A model generated the notes under the pieces. The model had not been told where the DNA came from and ran no database searches. It worked only from the letters and a program-made list of their open reading frames with translations. From Mucidula mucida (taxonomy: Eukaryota; Basidiomycota; Agaricomycetes; Agaricales; Physalacriaceae), in NCBI GenBank assembly GCA_015501055.1, contig JADNYV010000329.1, positions 1-37,877 of the forward strand: a stretch of 37,877 bases of DNA, given 5' to 3'. The stretch's first letter is position 1. Each line of letters begins with the position of its first letter. Positions 9,544 to 19,864 of this stretch are shown piece by piece. Position numbers and translations under genes: made by a program.

Positions 9544-10189
9544 GTAAGTTTGGTCTCCCGTTCAGGTTTTAGTTCGTCGTACTCAAATGTTTCGAACTAG
9601 CAAACTTCTAGGGCGTACAGTCGAACGACTCCATGACCGTGGCATCCATCATAATCAACTGTACCATTCTACTCATCTGCATCACATCCTCTTCCGTCTC
9701 GACGAGACCGACGCTGGCCCCCAAAAAAGATGCTTTGTCATTGACTTCTCCAAGGCTGAGAAGGTGCCATGCACCAGGAATCTCCCCATTCTTCCCATCG
9801 ATACAGAGATCACTGAAGAGACTGGGGGCTGTAAGGAAGTGGCGGCTCTCATCTACAGTCTTTGTATGTTTGAAAGAGACGTTGAAGGCATGTTTGCACG
9901 AATTCTTTTGAATACTAACATACAGAACCACTTAGTATCACCTTTAACTCGCACATACAAGGCCTTGCGCTTTCACGAACGTTATTCTGCACTGCATCCC
10001 TCGCTCGACAATGCGATGATGATGGTCCAGCGTCACCATATCTTTAGTGACGATCTTCCACTTGAACCAGACCTCAAGTTTAGATTTCGACCGGATGGGA
10101 TGGTGGTCTTGTGGGAAGACGGCATAAAAGATTTTGAGGAGCTCGCGGAACACCTACCCGATATGTATGTTGCTTCCTTGGTATCCTGA
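9544..10189 (+). pseudogene. kinase-like copy 2, rear half, inverted
   Basis: Homologous to copy 1 bases 7474 down to 6819 but on the opposite strand. It starts exactly at the intron-1 donor (GTAAGTTTGG). A single open frame runs 9587-10189 (200 aa): LLGRTVERLHDRGIHHNQL, CFVIDFSKAE at about 49-58, then VQRHHIFSDD, FRFRPDGMVVLWEDGI and DFEELAEHLPD, stop TGA. Its ATG lies in what was intron 1. Where copy 1 has its second intron, copy 2 has no donor and simply reads through, keeping a TACTAAC relic. It lacks the N-lobe and candidate ATP lysine, so if made it would be a C-lobe-only protein. It is listed as a pseudogene because it is half a gene. Confidence 0.7.
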
Positions 10190-10471
10190 AGTCGAGAGAG
10201 CGATCAGAGACGTACTGTGATTGTGTAGCTCCGTCAATGGGCGATATTCTACACCACTTCATGGCTCAAGAGGGAGTAGACGACCTGACTTCTGCAGGTG
10301 ACCGAGCTTTGCGAGTGTTCTCCAAGCGTCCCATCTCACCTTCGTCGCTTGCCTAACATTTTCGGCCCCGGGCCCTCATCACGCATTCGTCGACCTTCAG
10401 TTAATAACCTGTCCCTGCGAGATCAAAAGGCGAAACCAACCTATCCTGCCATCGGATATGCAGCCCAGCCG
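10190..10471. other. unassigned sequence between the two halves of kinase copy 2
   Basis: Homology to copy 1 stops at the stop codon on one side and at 10472 on the other. No gene is recognised here. It was probably downstream flank before the inversion. Confidence 0.4.
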
Positions 10472-11022
10472 TCCCTCCTCACGGCGGCAACCTCGTCCCA
10501 TGTGTTGCCAGCCCATTCGGTAACACTACAGAGTATGGTACCACCCCAATCCTCCGTTTGTGCGCGCCACACGCCATAGTGCCGCGGTACCAAATCCCCA
10601 GCAACCCCTCGCAGATTCTGAGCATGAAACTTTGCATCCGCAAGCATGTTTAAGACTGCCTGGTATGCGGGGTGGTCTCGTTCAGCCTGCTCAACGTTGA
10701 ACAATACTTTGACACAGAAACTAGGCGTTTCCTCGTCACGACCTTCACCCGGACCGTGATAGCCAGTGAAGAATATCGACGATTCGCTGTACAAGCCATT
10801 TCCCCAAGTAAGAGCCCGTTCGAGCGAGAGGGTCTGAGTGTTCCCAGCATAGTCATTCATTGAAGGGTCATGCTGCAACATTAAGAGAGGTTTGGGAGAG
10901 GTAGAAGGGATAGACTCGAACATCTCGTCGAATTTGTCCTTCATGGATTTGTCTTCAAAGCGCTCGAACTGCACCTTCTTGTGAGCTTCGCTGAAACCGA
11001 GCCACAGAAAGCGTGTAGGCAT
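10472..11022 (-). pseudogene. kinase-like copy 2, front half
   Basis: Open frame from ATG at 11022 (MPTRFLWLGFSEAHKK) collinear with copy-1 exon 1 (8037 to 7490). It contains FCVKVLFN, VPRHYGVW and TEWAGNTWDEVAAVRRD. Just after VRRD the match ends and the frame runs only ten more residues to a TAG. The rear half that should follow is found inverted at 9544-10189. Sequence identity with copy 1 is high but there are many silent and replacement changes (for example INKK versus AHKK), so the duplication is not recent. A read-through product would be about 193 aa with no C-lobe. Confidence 0.7.
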
Positions 11023-11045
11023 GTCGGACCTTGGTGGTGGTGGTG

Positions 11046-11180
11046 ATGTCCGAGTTCACCACGTGGCCGCCATAAACGAATCCTCGCCTAATCTGCGGCT
11101 CTTATCGCGCACAGAGTGGCCACTAAAACTTTCTGAATCTGGGCTGCTGAAGCTCCTGTTGAATTCTGAGATTTGTTGTT
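11046..11180. repeat. upstream segment of kinase copy 2
   Basis: Same blocks as 9012-9160, in the same order: TCCGAGTTCACCACGTGGCC, GGCCACTAAAACTTTCTGAA, ATCTGGGC, TTGAATTCTGAGATT. Preceded by a GGTGGTGGTGGT run next to the start codon. Confidence 0.7.
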
Positions 11181-11890
11181 CACAAACCAACTTTAGGAGA
11201 TTTGTGTACCCCGTTCAAATCCTGCCCTGTGTCGTCGTCCCTGCGAGTGCTTACCTTCCACAATGTGCTGACCTTTAACTTAGCGGTTCCCACAATGCTT
11301 CCGTTACCTTTTCCCTCGACCAACCCTCTACTTTGTCTTTGTCGACCGTACATGGACATCCTCCATTTCAATCTTTGTATCTGTTTTTAAATCTAATGTT
11401 GCCTTTTCTTTTGCATTCATCGGTCTGGCTGTCCTTTTTTCATGTTGGTTGCGTATATGCTGAGGCGCTGGCGTCATCGCACGCGCTCATTCGCTTCGAA
11501 TCGACGATGCGATTTGTGCTGGTCAACGTCCGATTCCGGTCGACGCTGTCTTTGCAGAGCAGGCTCAAAGTCCAATACCTCCGGAATCATCACATAGATG
11601 ACGACGCCAGATTTTCTCCCAGTCCTTCAGTATTGCATTCCCATTCATGTGAGTTATATATTCCCTAAATACCTGCGCGTACGCTAATCTGTCTCCCCCC
11701 TTTTCTAGATAATAAAGGCAACGAATATCTGACTGGTCAGATTACCTCAATCGCAAAACCCCATACTCTGCATCATCTTTAGGACACCACAGTGAATCAA
11801 CACCTTACCATGAATTACTGCCTATCGCTGTCGATCAGGCATCCAAGAACGCGGCGCTGCCCGTATCCGAGCTGCGATAGCCGAACATAG
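11181..11890. other. no recognisable gene
   Basis: It has several short open frames in both directions. The longest, 11333-11668 on the plus strand, is Leu/Ser/Phe-rich from pyrimidine tracts and has no family features. Nothing else is seen. Confidence 0.4.
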
Positions 11891-12948
11891 ATGTCGTGGT
11901 CTTGCCTCATCCGCCGAGGGCATGCTATCGCAACTGGTCAGCGAGATGGAATCATGTCTCCACCTGACAATTCTGAAAATCCTGCACCCGATGAGCATTC
12001 CGGTGACTCCGACGCCGATGAGCGTGAAATAAGGATTTGGAAAGAACACTGGCCACAGGTTGAGAACTGGGATTTCCTCAAAGCGGTTGGTCCCATATAC
12101 TATTCCGTATTCACCGTTCTCATATGAATTAGATTCTCGAGGAATCGCGCGACGCTACAACTGTCGAAGCCTGCGCAGAATTCTGTGTTCTCTTTGCGAC
12201 AGGAAGGAACTGGTCACGCGCACGCAGTTCTGGGATGAAGACTCGTTAGATATCACCATGCTCGTCGTGGAGCTACGTGCACAATATAACGTTCCCGAGA
12301 TTGAAAGCCACCGACTATACATGGGAAGGTTCCAGTCTTGTGCGTCATGCAGCAACTGCATCAAACATCATGCCTTCTTCAAGGTGTCTTTGCATAGTTG
12401 GGCCAATGGCTGTTGGATCGGTGACGTGCCCGAAAGTTGACTGGTCTGACTTTTGCTGAAGAACTCGTTGGCATCTCTCGAGCGCACGCCACGAAGGCTT
12501 GGATTAAATTGAGTGCCGACTTGCCATGAACAATGTGCCTCCCATGGCAACGTGGTATCCACCTTCACGAGATTGTCGAACTCGCTAGTCAATTACCTCT
12601 TCCCGCAAACGCGTTGTACGATCAAATCGTCGTCAACATTACAGAGCTGCCACCACCGAGATGTTCAACCGAACACCTTCATTGGTGCGGCCCGTCAAGC
12701 TGTTGTTAGTTCTTCGCAATCGTTTATACCGAGACAATGTGATTGATCCTGTGGCCTTAGACAGTTATAATCCCGGCGGAACGTTAACTTTTCCTATTCA
12801 ATATGTGGCGCACAGTGCATCTATGCGTGGCCAAAACGCTACATATACCGACCATGGTGCCGACATTGTAGAAACCATGTTTACTGGGACCCTAACAGGA
12901 CGACGGTTTGTGATTCGCTGCTCGCCGGCTACTCTGTGCTTATCTTGA
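11891..12948 (+). pseudogene. Helitron-associated DUF6570-like remnant
   Basis: Broken reading frames in order. First an acidic stretch with PDNSENPAPDEHSGDSDADE. Then a C-x2-C pair (SCASCSNCI), the landmark LHSWANGCWIGDVPES, then TGLTFAEELVGISRAHATKA, QRGIHLHEIVELASQLPLP, LVRPVKLLLVLRNRLYRDN and a DPVALDSYN segment. The order (C..C, then ANGxWIGDVP, then LTxAEELxIxRAHATK, then VxRxKVxxALxxLxxNxxLY) matches DUF6570, which sits upstream of the helicase in fungal Helitron proteins. The pieces are in three frames with a TGA after SADLP and a frame change around 12435, and nothing of the Rep or helicase domains follows. It is a truncated relic. I could not find Helitron ends (5' TC, 3' hairpin plus CTRR). 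Confidence 0.55.
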
Positions 12949-13060
12949 TGTCACAGCACACGACTTGGAGCGGATTAATCGTCTTGAGTTCGATACGCGC
13001 CAATTAGCCAAAGGCAGCCCCCCCCCAGGGCTCCCGGGGGCTCCAACCGCCGATAAATTG
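12949..13060. other. short spacer with a G/C-homopolymer run
   Basis: A run of nine C at about 13019-13027 is followed by CAGGGCTCCCGGGGGCTCC. No coding signal. Confidence 0.5.
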
Positions 13061-13195
13061 TGACAAACCGGTGCTTTTGTATATACAAGGGTGGGTAAAT
13101 AACGAATGTGTATGAGTTATGGGTGGGTTTTTCTGTCGACAAGAGCTCTGCCTCAACAGTCAGAGATACTTCAAGAAAATGATAACAAGACACAC

Positions 13196-13246
13196 CTGGC
13201 TCGACAGTAAGAGATGCGTGGTAAGCTGTCTCACTGTCGAGCCAGG
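13196..13246. repeat. perfect 14-bp inverted repeat (hairpin)
   Basis: CCTGGCTCGACAGT and ACTGTCGAGCCAGG are separated by 23 bases. Related ATACTT-AAG-rich sequence flanks both arms (around 13168 and 13250). It could form a cruciform or RNA stem. Confidence 0.85.
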
Positions 13247-13290
13247 AGAAATACTTGAAAGAGAATAAGGATAATACACAGCCACAAAGT

Positions 13291-13433
13291 ACGCCGAGGA
13301 CGTACAAGAAAGGGCGCCGAAGACGCAGTAATGAGATACGCGCCGAGGACGCGAGATGGGAGGGCGCCGAAGACGCCGAAGAAAGGACAGTATGCGCCGA
13401 AGACGCTACTGGAGGTATGAGCGCCGAAGACGC
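13291..13433 (+). repeat. array of six spaced copies of GCGCCGAAGACGC
   Basis: Copies start near 13291, 13314, 13340, 13364, 13394 and 13421. Four are exact, one has GAGG for GAAG, and the first is cut to the core. Spacers between copies are 10-17 bases and unrelated to each other. The repeat is too short and the spacing too loose for CRISPR, and this is a eukaryote. It looks like a cluster of binding sites or a diverged minisatellite. Confidence 0.85.
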
Positions 13434-13702
13434 GACGGAAAGAAGCACTCACATAATCAAGTTCACTCGAGTGAGAGTGATCCCGATGTAACATCTCGCT
13501 TCCAACCTGAGTGAGGTGGAGATGTGTGAGTACTGTGGTAAGTCAGTAGAGGGAGCACACTCACTCAACGATTACCCTTGCATGAACACCCGTTTATCCC
13601 CGATGGTTTCTCCTATCCGTTGGTCTCTGTCATGAGAAGGTAGTGAGACAGATTGTAGGCTTGACCTCAGTCTCACATGTACAAGATTTTGTATTCATCT
13701 TC

Positions 13703-13850
13703 TGCAATCCTTACTCTTTCCCGAAGTGTACACGTGTCGTTCACTTGGAAGAAGAACTCGTTAGTTTCCGACCCTTAACAATGTCTTTCATACATCCGAC
13801 CCTCATCATCGTAACAATGCAATCCATATTCCCAAAGTGTACAAATGTTG
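13703..13850 (+). repeat. two copies of a dispersed CCNAAGTGTACA sequence
   Basis: At 13703-13739 and 13805-13850, related blocks read TGCAATCC..TTCCC.AAGTGTACA..TG. A third relative lies near 6416-6462 with the same preceding CATCATCG. This is short dispersed repeat material. Confidence 0.5.
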
Positions 13851-14098
13851 GTGAGATGCAAAGGAGGTATTTATGTACAAGGAATGTCGGGAGACAGGAA
13901 GGGAGGGTTGTACTAAGTTAAGCGGTAAATCCCATTCGAGAGCAAGCATAAAAAACGAAAAAAAACTAATCAAGAAAAAGCAAGATATGTAATATAAACC
14001 GATCGACAACAACAGAGGGAGCCATAGTAGGGAGTGCGAGAGAGGTAGATGATGCACAAATGTTAGCTAAATGATGGACTCGTATGATATTACTTTTT

Positions 14099-17000
14099 TT
14101 ATTGCCACCACCCGTCCGCATCGACAGTAGGAGCCAACGACACGGTGCTCGGTGTCGGAGATGGGGCCTGGGAACGAGAGAACGCCTGTTGTCGCGAGGC
14201 GGGCGCTGCACGGCTGAGATGCGACGGGTAGCGACTCGGAGCCGCAGGCGCATGCATAGAAGCGCGTATCCCATTCGTCTTGGGCGCGTGGATCGAATCG
14301 TACACCGACGTCTTTATCTGCCCATTCGGGGTTACCGACCGCGATCGGTCATACGCGGTGCTCGCACGCGAGTCGGGACGCGCATACCCATTCCGCGCCA
14401 CAGGTGCGCGAACAGGAGTGGTAGTCGACGTCCTCGCCTTCTGGAACTCGGTCTGCATCACCCGGATCTTCGCCTCGAGGGCGGTCACTTGTTCTTGGAG
14501 TTTAGACTCACGATCCTGAAGTCGAGTTAGTGAACAAGTCTTTCAAAGCGGAAATTGCGCTTACCTGCGCCAAACGGTCATTAGCCTCGCGCTCGTCGAG
14601 CTGCATCCTGACCATCTGATAGTCCGCATCAAGCTGCACCTGAGTCTGTTCGGCCTGCTCGAGCTGGGTCCTCGTCATCTCCAATTTGCCTTCATACTCC
14701 TTTGCCCGCTTCTCCCATTCCGAAGCACGCTGCTGCGCTTGCGAAAGCGACTGGCGCGCAGTGAACGCAGACTTGTCACTATTCGACACCCTGGCTTCTT
14801 GCTCCTTAAAGCGCTTCTGCAGAGCAGCATGCTCGCCTTCCAGGATCTTGGCCCGGTCGCGCGCGCGCTTAAGGTCCTTGACCTCATCCTCGTCCGCTTG
14901 CTGCATAAGCGTTGTAATGAGCTGCAGCTGCTCAGAAGCCTGCCGGAGGTTATCCCATTGACCAGACTGAGACGTGAGCTCCTCGTTCTGCTTGCGGAGC
15001 GACGAGATCGTATCCTCGGCAACTTCCTTGTCGCGGGAAGAATATGCAGCCTTGACCTCAAGATTGTCAATCTAGACAAGTGCAGTTAGTAAGAAGATCC
15101 GACAAAATAACAAAGGATAAACCAACCTTAGTCTTCAAAGACCTCTTGTCAAAGAGCAAGTCCTGGTTGGCCTTTTCCAGCTCAGCAATACGCGCGGTAT
15201 TCGCCTGTGTCGCGACATCTGACGCCTGCAGGCGCGCCAGTGCCTTGGCTAACGCCTCCTGCAGCTCAGAGTTACGTCCCGCGATGATACTGGATTCCTC
15301 AGCCTTCGCATTGGCGTTATCCTGCACTTCCTTGAGCTGCGCGCGCAAGCGATCCCGATCCGCCTCAACAATATTAAGCTTCTCAGAAAGGACCTCCTTC
15401 TCCACCCGGACTTGACCATGCGCACCCCGAGCCTTCGCAACCTGCACCTGATACTCCGTATTCGACTTGCGCAGATCATCGAGCTCCCGCTTAATCGTGT
15501 CCCGTGACAGAGTAAACTCGGCATGGGCCTCCTGGAGGACATGTGTTGCCATCGAGAACGTTTCCGGTAACACAGACACCTTCTGCAGGACATCCTTGTG
15601 CACCTCCATCAGCACGGCGGTGTGCTCCAACGTCGCGCGCTGCTTGGCACCAAGATCGTCAACCACCGACTTGATATGCAGCACGTTCTCGTCGGGAACC
15701 ATCTCCTTCACCTCAACGCCCTGAGCTTTAGCCACACTCGAAATAAGCTCCGCCTGCGAACGTCCAAGGTGGTCGATAGCCGAAAGAACCTTCGACGGTA
15801 TCTCGTTCAGAGCCCGCGCAATATGCGCATGGCCCGACGACAAATCCGCCTGCTTTGAAGTCATGGACCGCTGGCCATCCGTCAACGTCGCCAGACTCGT
15901 CCGCACCTCTGACAGAGGATTCAATAATCTTGAAACGCTCTCTGTCACGCGGTCAGCTATCGACTCGACGTTGAAGCCCTTGTCCCTGTTGGCGAGACGA
16001 GCATCCAGGCGCTCAACAACAAGGTCAGAAACCTGCTCCTTGATCTCAAAAGCATCAATGGGTGCGATCGCACGCGTAACGGCCGATACTAGCTGAATGC
16101 TGATAGCATCCGTATCAACAACGGGATGCTCCTGCAGGTGGGGAAGCATAGGAACCAGGCTATCAACAATCATGCCCGCAGTTTCCCGCTTGTCGGAGGC
16201 GAGATCAATGAGCTGCGAGATGTGAGGCTTGACGGCTTGCGTGAGCTTGTCAGTCAAGAAGTCGTAGTCCACAACCTCCGGCCGCAAGGAGCTAAGCATG
16301 GGAGACAGTGCAGAAACGATCGAATCGACAATAGCATCTCGTTCCCGAGCAGGCGCAGCGCGTCCAATAGACTCCAAACGGCCGCCCATCTCGTATATCG
16401 CCTCATTTATAGCCGACACTGTATGCGCACTATACTGCTCGATGTCGCCATTGCCTTGCACAATAGGACGCCCATTCGCAAGGCTCTGCGCCATGGAAGC
16501 GAGCTCCTTCCTCAAATGCGCCATCGTCTCTGCGTGTCCCTCCTCAATAACATTCCTGATCAACTGGAAGTCGAGCTCCCCACGAGCATCCAACTGACTA
16601 TCCTCCAAACTCCGCGCAGCAGAGTCCCGAAGCTGGCTTCTAAACAAGGACACGACTTCGTTGATCATGGATTCCGTCTTGGGGTTCATCGTCGATCCGC
16701 CACGGATATCGCGACGCAGAGCAGCCAACTTCTCATCGAGCAGGTCCTCGAGCCTATGCAGCTCCAGTCGGCCCGTGAGATCTTTAGCTGGTAATATCGA
16801 AGACTCCTCCGACATGGATGAGCCAGACGGGGAGTGCAGAGCATCGGGAAGCGAGGAACGCCGACGTACGTGCTGCATCGAGCTGAACAAATCATCGGAG
16901 GGCGTCACTTGCTTCCCAGGATCCGTAACCAAACGAGTCCGCGACACCTTGTGCGAAATAGCAGGCACATTGAGATCATCCAGCGAAGGCCGGGACATGT

Positions 17001-19864
17001 GCTCGAACACCTCACGCGAGCTCATGCGCGAACGCACATTCTTCCTCGTCCTCTCTTCCGGGTTATTCACCAGTGCCTTGAACAGTCCAGCAGGAACGGT
17101 GTTACTAGACACAGTATGCTTAAAGTCAAGCGGAATAGGTGCGCGCTTCGTCTTGGTCGCAGTCGGCAGAGTGAACATGTCAAACGCCGAGTCACCATAC
17201 TCAGCCGCTGCCGTGTCGTCGACGCCAATTTGTGACCCATCTTCGTCGCTGTCAACTGCAGCAGGTCGGATCGGGGGAAGATGAGCAGCCGCAGAGAACC
17301 CAGCAAACGTAAACGGCTCTGCCGAGGGGTTGAGAGACGAATGCCCGGATCGAAGAGGAGGACGAGGAGAGATGGCGCGTCGTTGCGGCGTAGGCGGGAA
17401 CTTGAAGGATGCGAAACTTTCTCCCTCGTCCACGGAATCATGCGAACCCTGGCGTCGGCGTTTCTCGCGACCCTGCACACGGAACGGAGATGATTCGTCT
17501 GCGGGGGGAACAGGAAGCGGGCGATACGGCTCGGGGACAGGAAGGATCGGGTTGGCAGTAGGAAACTTGAAGGTGAAGTTGCCCGGCTTGAATTCTGGCG
17601 CGGTGACGTTGAGTGGCTTGCCGATGGATGGCACCCGGGAGTGGGATGATGGATTTTCGACTGATGTCGGGGTCGCAGGCTGGAAGGAACCGGAGGCGCC
17701 ACGCGGAGCGCCGAAGACGAAAGGTTTCGCGTTGGGATTAAGACGAGGGACGGGGAATATGGGCGGCTCAGCAGAACCAAAGTTGACATCGGAGTAATTT
17801 GGAGAGTGGGCTTCAGCAGGATCGTGAATGGGATATTGGGAAGACGGCAGAGGAGGGAGAGGTCGCGATGAGCTGCCACTGCCGTTGGAGGCAGGACGAT
17901 CGTAGAAATCGTGCACACCCAGATAATCTCGATGGCCTTCATCGCTAGGATTCGATATGATATCGTCGTCTCTGCGCGGGTGCATTATGATAGTGTTGTT
18001 CGGAGGTCGAGGGAACTTGGGTATGCGTCTTGGTTGTTCGTCCTCTTGCTGCAGGGCCCTCCGGCGCATGCGGCGCTCGACACGTTGTCGTCGTGCCCTT
18101 TCTTCGTCAGATGGATTTGAGTATTCCCCAATACTCTGAAAAGGGAAATGTCAATCAGATCAGGGAAAACACGCTGCAGCCACGAACCTCATTGTCAGAG
18201 CTCTCGTGGCCCATAAAGACGTCTTCGGAACCCGTCCACTCTTCTACACCGTCCAGATCCTGCTTCTCCGGTTCAACGTGCAAGTCTCCAGGTTTGACAT
18301 CAGTCCTTTCGTTCAATCCATCAGTGTTGAAAACACCAAACGACCGCAAGGACAACGCGGCAGATAATCTTGATGTATGCCTTGAATGATGCCGGCTTGG
18401 TGACGCAGTTCCAGAACCGTGATGACTACTTTCGTCGTCCTCTGGTTCTTCAACATCTGTGTCGTCTGCTTCTCCCATCGCTGGCAATTCCGCATCTTCT
18501 TCCTCTTCCTCCTCTTCCTCTGGTATTTCCAATCCAAACCCTCGTGTGAAATCGGGTCTACTGTCTGAACGAACAGACGATGAGATAGAGGGAGGCGCGA
18601 GCGACGAGTATGCCACGGGTACCCTGCCTTGGGGCGCGTGAATTTCGGCTTGGGCTGGTCCTGGTGATACACGAGGTGAGCGTGCGGGTATCTGATCAGA
18701 CCCAAGCACGGCATCATGACCGAAAGGATTTAATGAAGTCCCGGACGTGTTGTTGAAGCCATACAAGATTGAGTTGGCGGCTGCGCAAGAGACAGACTGT
18801 ATCCGTGTCTATTCATATACCGCGTCTGGGAATTGGGGGAGGGTGACATGCCAAATAGAGGTTGAGGGGACGATGAGAGGGAATTGTGGCGGATGTGTGC
18901 TGCGACTGTTGTAGTTTGTTGAGTTTGAAGAGAAGAAGAGCGGGGTCCGCAGGCGATGATATCTGAAAGAACCTGTCAAGGCATGTAAAGACGCGTCAAA
19001 GTGTAGAACGTACCGAAGCCGCCCGTGCATGTGGTGCGAAAATAGGTGGGACACTGCCGCCTCCACGCTCGACGCCTAGTTTCTCAAGCTTTTCTTCAAT
19101 GGCCATTTGTTTAATCGCGTCCCAAGCACTCTAAAAAGGAGTTGAGATTACTAGGTGACGAGGAGGGAAATGGTTCGCACCTTTCCGGGTAAGAACACGT
19201 CAACTGTAGAAGGCATTGTGTATCTCCAAATGTCCGATGGAAAGTCTTCCCGGGTGTTGGTCTCGACTGGTGCTACAACGGGTGCTGGTGGTATAGGCGG
19301 ACCATCCAATGGACGACGAGCCCATTCCGCACGTCCAGTAACAGAGCCATCCTCTGCGCGTATAGTCTCCTTTGGTAAATTAATAACGACCTTCTTCTGC
19401 TTTACAGGTGGCGGAGCAGGCGAGGGTGATGCAGCTGTCGGAGGAATAGGACTGAGTTTACGATTTGGCCCTCCCAGAACGGCCTTTGGGGGTCCACCAA
19501 TGCTCAGCTGTCTCCTGTTCCTGCCCGGGAATGGATGTCCACCTGGAGGACCGTTCATCTGCATAGACGGCCGTGCAAAGTGCCCGCCCATTGGTGTCAT
19601 GGGGAAACCGTTCGGTGGATGTATTCCTGCCGCCGCGAGATGGGCAATACTCGCATGCGCGCCGTGGTGGCCAGGACGGGCTGACGGTGGGCCCATATGT
19701 GGGTTGAAAAAGGGCTGCATAGGAGTTTGCATGGGTAAAGGGGGGTTAAAGCCTTGTTGGATCGACGTCGGGAGAGCGGGCGAAAACATGGCCTGCATTG
19801 GCTGCTGCATGTTCAGCGACGCTGGTATATTCAGCCGTGGAAGGGCATCTCGTTGTCGAGCCAT
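14099..19864 (-). CDS. large disordered/coiled-coil protein, 1822 aa, function unknown
   Basis: Seven exons join in frame (5469 nt): 19864-19181, 19130-19014, 18962-18821, 18780-18188, 18135-15127, 15071-14565, 14515-14099; introns are 44-55 bp with good GT-AG sites, except one of 41 bp. Residues 1-230 are rich in Pro, Gly and Met (MARQRDALPRLNIPASLN, many PMQ repeats) and end in a conserved-looking VDVFLPGKSAWDAIKQMAI. Residues about 270-510 are disordered, with an acidic run of Glu at about 400-410. From about 1385 to 1700 there is strong heptad coiled coil. The tail is Ser/Pro/Arg-rich and ends DADGWWQ with TAA at 14099-14101. No catalytic or membrane domain is visible. Fungal proteins of this type are often labelled chromosome-segregation- or SMC-like, but no SMC ATP-binding head is present, so I do not use that name. 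A cytoskeletal, polarity or tethering scaffold is plausible. The exon pair 18962-18821/18780 is the least certain. Confidence 0.85.

Larger units (their letters stand above)
13061..13494 (-). repeat. possible solo LTR or promoter-like repeat (weak)
   Basis: Read on the minus strand, the segment starts TGTTACATCGGG and ends GGTTTGTCACA. It is preceded by a purine-rich run (GGTTGGAAGCGAGA). It has the TG...CA outline of an LTR, with clustered repeats at the upstream end where LTR enhancers usually lie. There is no matching 5-bp target duplication (TAAAT versus TCTCG) and no second copy in this window, so this is only a suggestion. Confidence 0.25.

Noticed and set aside
11333..11668. Plus-strand ORF of 111 codons
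   Set aside because: Composition follows pyrimidine tracts; no family features or splice context.
13291..13433. CRISPR-like array
   Set aside because: Repeat is 13 bp with 10-17 bp spacers in a spliced eukaryotic genome; no cas genes.
13061..13494. Definite solo LTR
   Set aside because: No 5-bp target duplication and no second copy in the window; kept only as a weak suggestion.
14084..17797. Many plus-strand ORFs up to 222 codons
   Set aside because: They are antisense shadows of the high-GC exons of the 1822-aa coiled-coil gene.
15067..18069. 1000-codon ORF as a complete gene
   Set aside because: It is one exon: good splice sites join it in frame to exons on both sides, and its last residues are intron sequence.
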